From the NCBI GenBank assembly GCA_917880885.1, contig OU862917.1:33034104-33098103 (forward strand): a DNA stretch of 64,000 nucleotides. The letters run 5' to 3'. The notes under the pieces were generated by a model. That model saw nothing but the letters and a program-made list of their open reading frames with translations, was not told the DNA's origin and did no database searches. Every line of letters begins with the position of its first letter. Position 1 is the stretch's first letter. Shown here one piece after another: positions 18,205 to 29,465 of this stretch. A program made the translations under genes and the position numbers. The DNA comes from Limnephilus marmoratus (taxonomy: Eukaryota; Arthropoda; Insecta; Trichoptera; Limnephilidae).

Positions 18205-19091
18205 AACATGAGTTAGGTATTAAAAATTAGGAACAGTTTATTCAATTTAACATTAATTGATCTAAAAATTAATTCATTGGTTCAACGAATACACGAGCCA
18301 CAATTAATAATTTTTAATTGTGTCATAACTTCTTGGCATTAAATACACGAGTTTCCATGATTGGCAATTATTTTCGAAATTAATATTTTGCTGTTAATGT
18401 GTTGCGTACTGGAACTGGGTTTAATCAGTAAAGTAATTTGATTTAAGTGCGCATTATTAGTTCCCATATGTATAAAAAAAATTTTAACGATTCCGTTAAA
18501 TACAAAAGTAGCCTTTATTTTTTTCCAAAATTGAAAATAATTGCTTTGAACTCAGAAAAAAAAAATCCCTTCGCACTGTTTTTCTCGTAATATCCCCATT
18601 ACGTCAAGATTACGATAGCCAAAGTGTTATGTTAATGCAGTTGCATGTCAACTCAGAATCAAGTCCACTCAATACCTCTTTGAAAAGTCTTTAAAATCTA
18701 AGAAAAATTTTTTTTTTAAAAAGCCCAAAATACTGACTTAACGTAACCTATTTAAGCAATTTTTTCATCACTTTTAATAACTTTTAAAAAGAGGTTCTGA
18801 GTCGATTTCATTCTGAGTTGTCCGGTCACCGTTTAATCAATACTGATAGTATAATTAAATTTACATTAAAGTTTTGTCTATCCGGGATCCTGGTCGATAA
18901 TGCTCAGTTGGTAATATATAAACAATATTCAATGACTCATTAAATAACTACAGACAATTCAAAAAACGTAATACTCGTAACAGGTAATCGAAGTGTTATT
19001 TTTATGCAATTCTAGATAGTATAATCAAATATTCATTGACGGCACAATATATACCATTGTCCAAGTTCAGAGCGCTAATTTCCTTTTTGAA
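18205..19091. other. AT-rich, no feature recognised
   Basis: AT-rich sequence with homopolymer runs and no open frame of note. No repeat boundary is visible until the Helitron start at 19092. Confidence 0.5.
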
Positions 19092-20205
19092 TCTTAATAT
19101 ATAAAACAAAGTCGGGTTAGTTACACTATTTATAACTCGAGATCGGCTGGACCGATTTTGATGATCTTTGATTTGTTGGATTTGTCTCCGCTCCGGATAA
19201 CAGAATAACCATTAAAACATTGCAAAAATTCACGAAAAAGAAAGTTATGAAGAAAATTCATTTCCCCATACATTTTGTATGGAACGAATTCTCATATTTT
19301 GAAAGAGCTGCAGGAATTTTATGATAAGTACCTGTAAATATTGAGTAGTGAGTGAATTCTAATAATTCAAAAACGTCAAATGTCAATGTGCTGATTGTTT
19401 TGTTTTTATTCTTAAGCATATAATGCTGCCTCTCTTTCTTACACACTTAATGTCAAAAGTCGGAAATGAGACAAACGGTGAACGTTTGTCTCCACCCATC
19501 CAAAGAAAAGATACAATCATTAAACTAAAATAAAACCCTCAAAAAAAGAAAATGAAAAGCAAAGTTTTTTTTTACATCAGTTCCACAATACATGAGGCCC
19601 AGAAGAAAATTATTTCCCTCAGGGCCAGTGTCATCTTAGGGGATGTTGTGTGGAGGGTCTTTTTAAGGAAGGGAAGGATAGGAAGTTCTGGGAAGGAAAA
19701 AGGTATGAGGGGAGGGTAGGAATCTGGGGTCAGTGTGTCCGGTAGTGAACGTATGAATCCATCCCTCCAACTGCGGTGCAAGGCGTTGGGTCGAGAGAGT
19801 CCAGCTGGAGAGGTCAAAAGGCCTCCCTCAATCAGTCTCTCTCGATCCGGTCCGCCACGCAGCAGGTGGGCAGACGCATCCGCCACCAAGACCCGGACAA
19901 ACGTCACCCCGTAGCGAACCACTTAAGGTGCGATTCCTAAGGGTAACCTATGGATGACGTATGACAGAGGTGTTGGTAATCCAATAAATGGTTCCCGGTT
20001 CACAAATTATCGTAATTAAGTGGAAAAATAAGAAAATCACAAAAAATATAAATCCATACACAATGCCATCTCTGATACTGACAAAATCAAAACACAGACA
20101 GTTGTGCATTGATGATTGCTTCATTGTTTAATTTTTGAAAAAAAACTGAATTTAATTAAACAGTTATTGATTCTGAGGCGGTACGAAGTTCGTCGGGTCA
20201 GCTAG
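19092..20205 (+). mobile_element. Non-autonomous Helitron with nested SINE
   Basis: Starts TCTTAATATATAAAACAAAG after host A (19091) and ends GCGGTACGAAGTTCGTCGGG followed by TCAGCTAG before host T (20206). Near the 5' end is the phrase CGAGATCGGCTGGACCGATT, common in insect Helitrons. No Rep/helicase ORF is present. A SINE-like repeat in minus orientation (19565-19999) accounts for about 435 bp of its interior. The copy at 55851-57009 shares the 5' region. Confidence 0.8.
19565..19999 (-). mobile_element. SINE-like element with LINE-derived 3' tail
   Basis: On the minus strand it begins near CGGGAACCATTTATTGGATT and ends in a poly(A) run (poly(T) at 19565-19573). The last ~110 bp (AAAAAGACCCTCCACACA, GGCCCTGAGGGAAAT) match the 3' end of the LINE at 47.4-48.6 kb. 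A 116-codon open frame (19572-19922) spans it but has no recognised domain beyond the LINE-like tail. Related copies lie at 25972-26420 (minus) and, without the tail, at 57040-57850. It is probably mobilised by that LINE. Confidence 0.75.
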
Positions 20206-20488
20206 TTGTTTATATTTCAAGGTTTCGATTACATTAATTTAATTTTTGAATAATAATAGATTGTACCATCTTACGAGTAAGAATCTATTTATTAAATTCA
20301 CTGCGGATGCTCCCTGAGGGGTTACTTTTATTAATAATATTTTTTAAATTTAATAAAAGGCTTTTCTTTTATACGATTCAATGAAAGATAGTTCAATAAG
20401 TTCCGAAAGAATCTCAAGAGTAGGGAAGTCGTGTGCTTTTCTAAGGATGATTTTAAACATAATTATGTTTGTTTTGTAATTATTGGCT
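20206..20488. other. No feature recognised
   Basis: AT-rich flank of the Helitron, without open frames or repeats. Confidence 0.4.
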
Positions 20489-20630
20489 TTCACAACTTCC
20501 CCCTTTCTCACCTCATCCCTCTCCCCATTTCCTGTAGCCTCACAACGTATACATCATGATGTCATAGTCTCACTAGCTCCAGACGGGAGCAGTTGGGACT
20601 CTTTTGCTGAATACAAATAAAAAACTAGCA
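20489..20630 (+). mobile_element. SINE-like repeat, 3' fragment
   Basis: TAGTCTCACTAGCTCCAGAC, GGGAGCAGTTGGGACTC and an A-rich end match the 3' half of the tRNA-headed repeat at 27778-28199 and, inverted, the copy at 41925-42055. The 5' part is missing. Confidence 0.65.
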
Positions 20631-21846
20631 TAATTTTTTTTTTATTTAAAATTTTTGTGTTGGCTAACTTATTTCTGCATAACTCTATTCTGTTAATAAT
20701 AATTGATTACTTATCAGCATTGTGGGACTATATAAAGTGTGAAAAAACAATTTATGACCACAATCTACTGAAGTGAAACTCGTCAGCATAATAAGAAATC
20801 TACAGAACAGAAGGTTAAAGCATCAACATGTATATTTTCTCCCTTGGATTTGGTAAGACGTTTTGTCTTTTAAACCCAATCCCAACGACACGTGAAATTT
20901 CATGTAATTTCGGAATGCTTCCGAGGTATTTTAAATGTGCTAAATGTTTGTATTGGAAATAAACATTGACCTTTCTAAATAATACAATTTTAATAACACA
21001 TATACAACAATACTAATCAAAATATTTTCACGCGAAACTTCATGATTTTGAAAACAAAATCGACATTTTGAAAACTCTTTCTTTTTTTATAGGGAATTAC
21101 TAAGAAAACTGTCACTTTACTTTTTGTGCTGTTTTTACAATTCAAATGTCAACGAAACAAAGTTTATTCAAAATAACTCACAACAAAACAAACAAATTTC
21201 ATACAATTTTACTGTCAACGAAAAAATCCCGTTAATTTGTAATCGTACAACTTGACTTTATTTTGGTTTTATCCATGAAATCGTGAATAAATATTTGAGA
21301 CAAACTGAGAAAAACATTTTTTTCTCTTTCCGACGACGAACAAATCACAAATCTCCGCATTATAGAAAAAAAAAACTTTTATAAAGTCGGTCAGACCCAA
21401 AGATATTGAAATATAAGTAGATGTGCTATCTGCTGTTTTTACTATGTGGGTCTGCGCTTCCGGGTGTCGCCGATATTGTTTACCAATTAACAAATAAACT
21501 AAAAGAACAAATAATTAACGAATAAACCAAACGAACGTTAAACTAAATTAACGAATTCTTTTCTTATTCAAAATATATTGTTAACCAATATTAATGCACA
21601 TTTTCAAAAAATTAACGAAATGAACAAATTCTTTTTGTATGAAAACTACGCTAATTAGCGCGTAGTCCGGCGACAGTTGCGCGGACACCATAGCATATCT
21701 CTTCTGTATTTGAATATCTTTGGTCAGACCTGTACTTCGGAGGCTCTATTGGTTCTATATTTGTGGCTAGTAGTGACTTACTTCATACACTGCAACTACT
21801 ATTTCACATGGAATCTTATGTATACCTACATAGTACAGGTTAATAA
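20631..21846. other. AT-rich spacer
   Basis: No gene recognised. Near 21490-21620 short AAC/TTA-rich imperfect repeats occur. Open frames at 21269-21493 (minus) and 21677-21922 (plus) lack motifs. Confidence 0.4.
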
Positions 21847-21940
21847 TATTAGTATAATATATTTATTTATTTATTTATTTATTAACGCCCTTTTTCGGGG
21901 CTTTTACATTACATATGAATAATAAGAAAATACAAAGCAT

Positions 21941-24886
21941 TCAATGTACATAACTGAACTGTTTCAGTAACAATATTTTATATTTGTTTAAACATAAATT
22001 GAAGATGTCCACTGACTTGGTATAATTGTTTCCCTCCATTAGTATTCTGGGCAAAGAAGAATACATATGGTAGTTAGTTCCAGAATTTCTACACTGAAAT
22101 AAATCTTGACTTCTAGTATTACGTTGTGGAATCCGGAAGCTTATCAATTCTAGCAATACCGGACTATCAACTAAATCATTTAGAATTTTATATAGAAATA
22201 CCAAGTCAAAGAAAATTCTTCTGTCGGACAATTTGAGCATATTCAAATCATTTAAAATAGTGTTGTAGTTCAACATATTAGCTGGAATACCCATTTTAAA
22301 ATTTAGAAAACGTAAGAATTTGTTTTGAATTCTTTCAATAGCTTGAACATGTATACTATAATGTGGATTCCAGACGGGAGAATTGTACTCAAGTTGACTT
22401 CTAACATAGGCAAAATATAACAGTTTAATACACTTTATATTGTTAAAATTTCTAGTAAGCCTAGTTATAAATCCCAACATTTTTAAGCCCTTATTAGAGA
22501 TTTCTGTTATGTGGTTAACAAATGAAAGATTTGATTGAAAAGTGATGCCTAAGTCTTTAATTTGTGTTAATGTCTGAAGGGCATTGTTATCAATGTTGTA
22601 ATTGTAAATCACTGGATTTTTTATTCGAAAAAATCTAACTATTTGACATTTTGAGATATTTAGGTAAAGTCTATTTTCATTACACCAAATTAATAATTTA
22701 TTGATATTATCTTGAAGAATGTTGCAATGGTGAATATTTTGAATAATTCTAAAAATTTTGAGGTCATCAGCAAAAAGTAAAATGATTACATCATAAAATA
22801 TTTTTGTAAGATCATTTATAAACAAGATAAATAAGATTGGACCAAGGTGTGAACCCTGTGGAACTCCACTTGTTGCATAAATTATTTCCGACAGAGAGGA
22901 TTTTATTCTAACAATTTGTTGTCTTCCAGTAAGATAGCTTTCAAACCAGGCTAATATATTGCCACGTATACCAAGTTTTTCTAATTTCCAAATGAGAATT
23001 TTATGAGAAACTGTGTCAAAGGCTTTACTAAAATCAGTATAAATAGAGTCTACTTGTTTTTTTTCTTTGAAAGCATTGGTTATAAAATTTTCATAAATAA
23101 TTAAGTTGGACAAAGTACTTCTACCTGGCATAAATCCAAACTGGTGAGGTGATATTATAGGTTTTATTTGTGATAAAAGTTTGTCAAGTATCAGACTTTC
23201 AAAGAGTTTCGGTATGGTGGATTGAATGCATATTGGTCTGTAATTACAAACATCACTTTTATCACCTTTTTTGAAAATTGGAGTTAAATAACTAATTTTC
23301 CACCTATCGGGAAAAATTCCACTGGATAAAGATAAATTAAAAAGTTTGGTTAATGGAAGAGCAATTACTTTGATACATTCTTTGATAAATATTGTTGGGA
23401 TATTATCTGGCCCAGCAGATTTGTGGATATCTAAGGATTTCACTTTAGTAATTACATCAGAGATACTTATGGTACACTGTGAAATATCAAGAGTTTCATC
23501 TAGAGTTGTTGTTGGATTAGGAGCATTATTTGAGTCTGTTGTATAAACACTTTTAAAAAATTTTGCAAATAAGTTAACAATACCATTAGTATTATTGCTG
23601 TGGCTGCCATTTAGATGCATAATGCTCGGGAAATCAGAATCATCTTCTTTAAGAGATTTCGAGTATTTCCAAAAATAACTAACATTATTTATTATGGAAT
23701 TTTGAATTTCATTTATATAGTTACGGTAGCAGGTCATAGACATTTTTTTACACGAAGTTCTTAAATCTTTAAATTCAATGTAATCAGAATATTTTTGAAA
23801 TAATTTATATTCTTTATGTTTAAGTTTTTTGGTGACAAGTAGATTTATAAGTTCTTTGGAGTACCATTTTGGATAGGTATTTGGCTTACATTTCATGGTT
23901 GGTATATACATGCTAATAACATTTTCCAAAACAGAATAAAATTTATTGGTAGCTGTGTTGATATCATCATATTGCACAGATGACCAATCAAAAGAGACAA
24001 GATAATTACAAATTTGCTCATAATCAGTTCTGAAAAAATTTTTGTAACTGAAAGACAGTTTACAAGTATTAACATGTATATTAGAAATAATAACTTCCAG
24101 TGGAGGATGATAAGTGTCAATTGGCACCAGCGGCTCACTACATTCTTCAATTACTAGTGACTCTAAATTAGAAAAACATAGGTCTAGAGTACGATTATTT
24201 TCATTTGGTATAGTATTTGCCTGATTCAGACCTAAGAATAACGCCATGTCTAGAATAATGCGTTCCGACTCACTAACACAGATATTATTGTCACTGTTCA
24301 CCCAGTTCACTTTTGGAAGGTTATAATCACCAGCAAGCAAAAATGTTGCACTAGGATTCCTTTTTAAAATAGTTTCCACTTCCTCACTATGACACCTGTA
24401 TACTTCATTGCTTGAATTTGGTGGGATATAAATACAGCCCACAATAATCTTTTTATTCCTGGCAACATTCACTTGAAGGAAGATTTGCTCAAGTTGTTTG
24501 TGTTTAGTTGTAATTAAGTTTGCTTTATATTTCTTGCTGATAGCGATTAAAACACCACCACCTCTGCTTTTAGCACTTGTCAATGTATTTCTATCTAATC
24601 TGTGTACATTATGATTTATGAAGCCTAATTCATTAGAATGAATATTTGGCTCTAACCACGTTTCAGAGAGTAGTACAAAGTCATGCTCTAACATTGGTAT
24701 TGTAGACTGAAGAAAATTCAATTTTGTTTTAAGGCCTCTGACATTCTGGTAGTATATTTTCATTTTGTTTAGTTTTATCCTATTACTTCTGTTTTTCTGA
24801 TTTGACCTCTGCTTTACTGATTTGATGACGTTGTGTGAGAAAGTAGGGGAGTGTGAATGTTTATTGGTGGAGCTTATTAATGGCAT
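21941..24886 (-). CDS. LINE ORF2: APE endonuclease + reverse transcriptase
   Basis: 981 codons without a break. Endonuclease: YYQNVRGLKTK (45-55), ETWL (75-78), RGGGVLIA (108-115), AGDYNLP (185-191), TYHPPLEV (258-265, in place of the usual SDH). RT: PDRWKISYLTPIFKKGD (526-542), NYRPICIQSTIPKLFE (548-563), YTDFSKAFDTVSH (616-628), SGVPQGSHLGPILFILFIND (673-692), LLFADDLKIF (703-712). A long C-terminal domain follows. The protein nicks target DNA and copies its RNA from the nick. Start choice: ATG at 24886 overlaps ORF1, but M42 (24763) just before the endonuclease is an alternative. This is the only full-length, apparently coding-competent LINE frame in the window. Confidence 0.93.
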   Translation of the reverse strand: MPLISSTNKHSHSPTFSHNVIKSVKQRSNQKNRSNRIKLNKMKIYYQNVRGLKTKLNFLQSTIPMLEHDFVLLSETWLEPNIHSNELGFINHNVHRLDRNTLTSAKSRGGGVLIAISKKYKANLITTKHKQLEQIFLQVNVARNKKIIVGCIYIPPNSSNEVYRCHSEEVETILKRNPSATFLLAGDYNLPKVNWVNSDNNICVSESERIILDMALFLGLNQANTIPNENNRTLDLCFSNLESLVIEECSEPLVPIDTYHPPLEVIISNIHVNTCKLSFSYKNFFRTDYEQICNYLVSFDWSSVQYDDINTATNKFYSVLENVISMYIPTMKCKPNTYPKWYSKELINLLVTKKLKHKEYKLFQKYSDYIEFKDLRTSCKKMSMTCYRNYINEIQNSIINNVSYFWKYSKSLKEDDSDFPSIMHLNGSHSNNTNGIVNLFAKFFKSVYTTDSNNAPNPTTTLDETLDISQCTISISDVITKVKSLDIHKSAGPDNIPTIFIKECIKVIALPLTKLFNLSLSSGIFPDRWKISYLTPIFKKGDKSDVCNYRPICIQSTIPKLFESLILDKLLSQIKPIISPHQFGFMPGRSTLSNLIIYENFITNAFKEKKQVDSIYTDFSKAFDTVSHKILIWKLEKLGIRGNILAWFESYLTGRQQIVRIKSSLSEIIYATSGVPQGSHLGPILFILFINDLTKIFYDVIILLFADDLKIFRIIQNIHHCNILQDNINKLLIWCNENRLYLNISKCQIVRFFRIKNPVIYNYNIDNNALQTLTQIKDLGITFQSNLSFVNHITEISNKGLKMLGFITRLTRNFNNIKCIKLLYFAYVRSQLEYNSPVWNPHYSIHVQAIERIQNKFLRFLNFKMGIPANMLNYNTILNDLNMLKLSDRRIFFDLVFLYKILNDLVDSPVLLELISFRIPQRNTRSQDLFQCRNSGTNYHMYSSLPRILMEGNNYTKSVDIFNLCLNKYKILLLKQFSYVH

Positions 24887-25089
24887 AAAAAATCGATTTT
24901 CTTTTTTTCTGCTTCAATTTTTCTCAAATGTACTGAACATTCATCACTCCAAGCAAAATGGTCAGTTGGCAATTTTAATTTTAGTTTTTCATTAATTTTT
25001 TTGCAGTTAATGCACTGAACATCATTTTTACAGTTTTCATTGTCATGTGCTTCGGAACATCGAGTGCATGCTTTTTCATATACGGTTAT
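24877..25089 (-). pseudogene. LINE ORF1 (gag-like) C-terminus, 5' truncated
   Basis: Minus frame reads YEKACTRCSEAHDNENC, then VQCINCKKINEKLKLKLPTD, HFAWSDECSVHLRKI, ending IDFLCH and a stop. The cysteine/histidine spacing (C-X2-C-X3-H-X4-C and a second cluster) is the zinc-knuckle region of Jockey-type gag ORF1, which binds element RNA. The ORF2 ATG overlaps the ORF1 stop by 10 bases. The same arrangement of knuckles appears in the decayed LINE at 59.6-59.9 kb. Confidence 0.8.
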
Positions 25090-25090
25090 A

Positions 25091-25971
25091 TACCATTACA
25101 AACATACAATATTAAACCGAATCAATAAACATTCTACAACAACAACTCCCTTCAAATACGACGTTTAATTTTTTTATCACATTCTGCCTGTACTTAAAAT
25201 TTAGAACACTGGCCCGGACGGGCTTGAGCATTTTCGTCAAGACCAAACCGAAAAATCGATTGTTTTCATTTTTCCACATGCAGAACTAACCATCGGATAA
25301 AATCCCCAATTCTCAGGGATCAACTGTCTGAGAGATCGACTGTCGTAGCCTTTGCCCGTGTTACCAATTCAATCCAAGGGAAGTGGGAAATATTGCCCTC
25401 CTTTACTATTACTGGGTGAATGATTGAAACGGATGCTTTAAAAGATATTATATACCTAAAAGCCCTCATTTTTAAAAGGCTGACTCTATACATATTTTAT
25501 ACATAATATTATAGCTCTGCTGGGTGGCTCTGCATAACGTAGGTACTCAGGAATTTATGTACTTTCGTGTCGTAAAAAGAGAGAAAAAGTTTATCCACTA
25601 TGCCTTAAAAAGGAACCAAAAAAACCTTTTGCACTCAATGTAATCTTTCGATTATAAAAATCTCTACTCACAGTAAATTATTTAACGTTAAGTTCTGACT
25701 AAATGTTCACACAGGTATGTTCTCGGTATAAATTTTAGGGGGAATAATGAAGGAAAAGTAATTCTCGTTCAATCCTAAATGCAATTATGCAAGCTATTGG
25801 ATTTTATTTTTTAAATTCTTTATAAGTCGTAGTTAGAACATTAGTAGAAAACGACATTTTCACCAATTATCACTTTTGACACTTTTGGACAGATTTCGTG
25901 AAAAAAAATCATCCGATTAAAAACTAAGTTTTTTTGTCAATTTTCAAATGTCTTTTAAAACAAAATAAATG
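25091..25971. other. No feature recognised
   Basis: AT-rich sequence with a small GC-richer stretch near 25210-25420. There are no open frames with motifs and no clear repeat termini. Confidence 0.4.
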
Positions 25972-26420
25972 TTTTTTTACATTGCCTCCACACAGGAGGC
26001 CCAGAATAAAATAATTCACCTTAGGGCCTTATCTTTGGGGATGCTGTGTGGAGGGTGTTTTTAGGAAAATAAATAGACGAAGTTCTGGGAAGGAAAAATT
26101 ATGAAGGGGTGGGTAGGTATCTGGAAGTCCATACCAAATGTAGGAACGTGTCCAGGAGTGACGGACGAATGAATTTATCTCTCCAACTGCGGTGCAAGGT
26201 AATGTTCCGAGAGAGACCTGCAGTGGATATCAAAAGGTCTCCCTCAGCCTGTCTCTCCCGATCTGGCTTGCCACACAGTTGGTGAGCAGACGTACCCGCC
26301 GCCAAGATTCAGACAAACCTCTCCCATGAACTCGGGCACCCCTGCTAATTCGCCGAATATATCGAACCACTTTGGGTGACTTTTGGCAGAGGTGTTGGTT
26401 ATTCAATAAATGGTTCCGGG
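25972..26420 (-). mobile_element. SINE-like element, second copy
   Basis: Same family and orientation as 19565-19999: poly(T) at the left, the LINE-shared tail (CCTCCACACAGGAGGCCCAG region), and AATAAATGGTTCCGGGAGCG at the right. On its upstream side (minus strand) a degenerate tRNA-like stretch with A box TGGCTCGGTTGG and B box GATTCAATCCCC lies at about 26430-26500. That could be the head of this copy, though the other copies lack it. Confidence 0.7.
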
Positions 26421-27777
26421 AGCGGCAATGTGATTGACCGGGGATTGAATCTTTCGTCGAGTCATTGAGTCGACAATTTTACCAACCGAGCCAAATCATT
26501 AACTGCTGTAAAATCATCGAATTTATGATAAATGCGTATGTATCCTCGTGTGTGATTGCCAACAAGAATAAATTGCCATTGACAAAAAGTCCATCTGCAG
26601 AGTTTCAGCTCGATCTGATTTCGGTAAGTGGGTAAATTTCCGCTTCCAAGATTCCACTTCATACTTACATTCAATCAAACAAACAAAATCGAAATTCCAG
26701 AGCGGGGGGGGAATTGTCACGAAATCAATAATTAGATTAAAAATTATTTGTTATACCTTTTGTTTAGCAAGCTATCGGGTTGTTACCTCCTTCCTTCTTG
26801 TATTCATGATTTAGTGTCAATTCTTAATATGTATGTTTATTGTAGATATGAATGTATTGGGATCTTTCAGTTCAATTTTTATCCACTTCCCGAACAGCCG
26901 AAACACGTGAATTTTTGCACACGTGGAAAAAATGATAACAATACGTACAGTAACAAAAATTAACCAATATTAAAGCTTACTTTGCTTTATTAGTACGTGA
27001 TGAGCGTGTTTTTTGTCTTTCTAGACCCAATTTTTTTTACCTGCCCACTCCCCTTACTGTCGCATATCAATGCCCCCTAATTTTTTTCTGGGTCTTCTAC
27101 TGCCCCCTTGAAAGTCTCAAATGCCCACTAGGGGACGTTATCGCTCACTTTGAGAACCTATGACGTACACTCTGCGCGTGTTCAAAATCAATTCAGAATG
27201 TGTTCAAAAACCAACTCGGCGTTTTAAAATCAAATGTCAATTAATTAAAATCAACGTTTTAAAATCATTAAAACTAAAAATTTAATATCGTATAATTAGA
27301 AAAATTTTATGTTAAAGATTGAAAAATATAAAAATTTTACGACTCAGAATAAAATTGTAATATACATAATGAAACCCCCAAATCAATTAATTTTAATTGG
27401 AAGATTTCATATCTAGCCAAATACAAAACATCTACAAAATCCATGAATTCGAATGAGTAAGCACAGACACTTGTAATGTATTTTTTCCCACACAAATTTA
27501 TTGAATTATAATCCATAATATAATGTGTAATATGAATAATTCTTCATATTAGACCAAAATATTCGTTGTATTTTCCAAAATTTTGATGAAATCATGACAC
27601 ATAATATTATTCTTCTTCTTGCTACATGGATTATCGCCAAGCGGCAAAACAATGTATACATACCATAAAACCTTATGTTTAGCCTCTTGTATAACTCATC
27701 CTGTATACAAATTGCTGTTTGTTTCTTACAATAAATAAATAAATAAAACCAAAATCATCATAGAATATCATAATAAC
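26421..27777. other. Tail remnants and AT-rich DNA
   Basis: After the tRNA-like relic (26430-26500, minus) no gene is recognised. TACAATAAATAAATAAATAA near 27728 looks like a retroposon 3' tail. Small open frames (26462-26720 minus, 26748-26963 plus) have no motifs. Confidence 0.4.
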
Positions 27778-28199
27778 GACCTCCGTAGTCCAGTGGGTAA
27801 GACACTTGACTCACAATCCGGAGGTCGCGAGTTCGAACCCGGCATGCGCAAATAAATTTAATTTGATTAATTTGTGTTATTTCACAATAAATTCATTTAA
27901 AATAATATATAGTATATTTGCGGCATGTTCCAGAGTGGAAGATACTATTAGTATCGCCCTGGTGTAAGACCACCATTCAGAATTGAAACGTTGCTTGAAA
28001 ATGGCTTTATCCATGTTTGGTGACCAGATCTGAATAGCCAGGTACTTCCCAACCTTCCTCCTCCCCACCTCCTTCCGCTCCCCACTACCTTCAGCCTCAC
28101 AACATACCCCAATTGGGGATGCCATAGTCTCACTGGCTCCAGACGGGAGCAGTTGAGATTCTTGTGCGGTATTCACTGTAAAAAAATAAAAAAATAATA
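27778..28199 (+). mobile_element. tRNA-headed SINE-like repeat
   Basis: The head (27778-27850) has A box TAGTCCAGTGG and B box GTTCGAACC with CAC in the anticodon position. The acceptor arm does not pair, so it is not a functional tRNA. Instead CGACCTCCG (27777-27785) pairs with CGGAGGTCG (27819-27827). The body follows to CTGGCTCCAGACGGGAGCAG and an A-rich tail at 28179-28199. 3' fragments recur at 20489-20630 and 41925-42055. A 140-codon minus frame (27877-28299) covers the body but has no known domain. Confidence 0.6.
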
Positions 28200-28774
28200 C
28201 TGACCAGGTATAACTCACAGACTTTATCCTTAAAGGAAGCGCCAATTCTGGACGGGATAAAATCCCGCCGAGAATGTCTGTGACCCCTTTAGTTCTCATG
28301 GATTGGGTCTTAAACCATAATATATGTCAGGCTATAAAGGTGGTATGCAGGGATCATAATTAAATACGGAGATTAAGAGAGTAAGAGAGTTAACTCTTTG
28401 AAGTACTGTGGTATCAAAAATCGATCACCATGAAAATACATAATTATGTTAAAACCGCCATCTATCGAAAAGTTTATTTACTGCCATGTGAGACATGGAT
28501 TATTTACTATTTAGCTTCCAATAGCGATAATAGGTGGCCCTGTACGGTTTTGTTTTGAGTTTGACAAATGCCAGCGAATTGTTGTTTTTAGTGATCTCCG
28601 ACTTTACAGTAAAATATAAACGTATGTGTTTAGAATTTTTCTCTATTTCTTTTGAATTCTACTACTTTTGTATTCCATTTGTTGAATTATCAATAAGAAA
28701 TATTTATGAATTTGTTATTTTTTTTGTAAATCGTGATTTTTTGGTTGTCATTTTTTTATAATTTGATAGATACG
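28200..28774. other. No feature recognised
   Basis: Contains a small palindrome GACGGGATAAAATCCCG near 28253 and AT-rich sequence. The open frame 28534-28761 is hydrophobic and low in complexity. Confidence 0.4.
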
Positions 28775-28900
28775 TCGGCGGCCGATCATAAAATCAGGCA
28801 GATCATGATGCGCCTACTTCGTGAAATGCCTGGCGGCTGATCGTGAAGTGCTTCAGGCGCATCATGATCGGCCTGATTTTACGATTTGCCTGCGACATAT
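28775..28900. repeat. Imperfect ~115-bp palindrome
   Basis: The left arm contains ATCATAAAATCAGGCAGATC and ATGATGCGCCT. The right arm contains the complements AGGCGCATCATGATC and GGCCTGATTTTACGAT. Motifs GATCATGATGCGCC and CTGATCGTGAAG recur within the arms. It is much GC-richer than its surroundings. No terminal repeats of a known transposon are seen. Confidence 0.75.
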
Positions 28901-28949
28901 ACACCATGTCGAGTAAACGTCCTTGCCAAGAAGATATTTTTATTTATTT

Positions 28950-29465
28950 TGTTTATTTGTTTGTTTATTTAGTATAAGATTATACATGTATATACATAAT
29001 TCAATAATTTTTTTTTTGACTGCCCAACTAGGAGTATTCCCGTTTTAGGACAGTCAAATTATTATGGATATGAACAAATGGAACATGATTTGTTCAAAAA
29101 AGAAAGAAAATTGACGAAATAAAAAGAGGAAATAAAAAGAACAGAAAGAATATTAAAAAAAAAGTTTAAAACCTAGTAATTGTTATTTGTTCAGCATAGT
29201 TATTAAAATAATATAAATTTAAAAAAAGAAAAGGTAAATAGGTACATATAGGTAACTAAGAGGAATTAAGAGGGTTAAAACATTTAGGTAACTTCTGTAT
29301 ACATTGCATATTATAGTCCTACATACATGTGTTGTAAAAAAAAAGAAAGAAAAAGAGAAGAGAAAGAATAAAATAAAAATGAAATAACCAATTAAAACAT
29401 AAAATAGCCGTCGGTTGTTTAGCATAGTTGTTGAAATGATAATAATAATAAATAAAAGTTATATA
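28950..29465 (-). mobile_element. LINE 3' UTR fragment
   Basis: Minus strand ends with GACTGTCCTAAAACGGGAAT and a complementary GGGCAGTC (29015-29060), matching the 3' end hairpin of the LINE copy at 43.7-45.6 kb. The rest resembles the 3' UTR of the minus copy at 34.48-34.79 kb (CAATTAAAACATAA, TTAGCATAGTTATTAAAATAA). No coding sequence remains. It ends where the LTR begins. Confidence 0.65.

Larger units (their letters stand above)
21847..25090 (-). mobile_element. LINE with intact ORF2, 5' truncated in ORF1
   Basis: From the minus strand: tail end of a gag-like ORF1 (25089-24877), complete ORF2, a ~50-bp 3' UTR with a GCCC/GGGC hairpin (21887-21901) and an (AATA)n tail (to about 21847). 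The truncation point is near 25090. It is Jockey-superfamily by gag zinc knuckles, APE endonuclease and RT. Confidence 0.88.

Noticed and set aside
27778..27850. Functional tRNA-Val (CAC)
   Set aside because: A and B boxes are present but acceptor and T stems do not pair, and the sequence continues into a repeat body with an A-rich tail.
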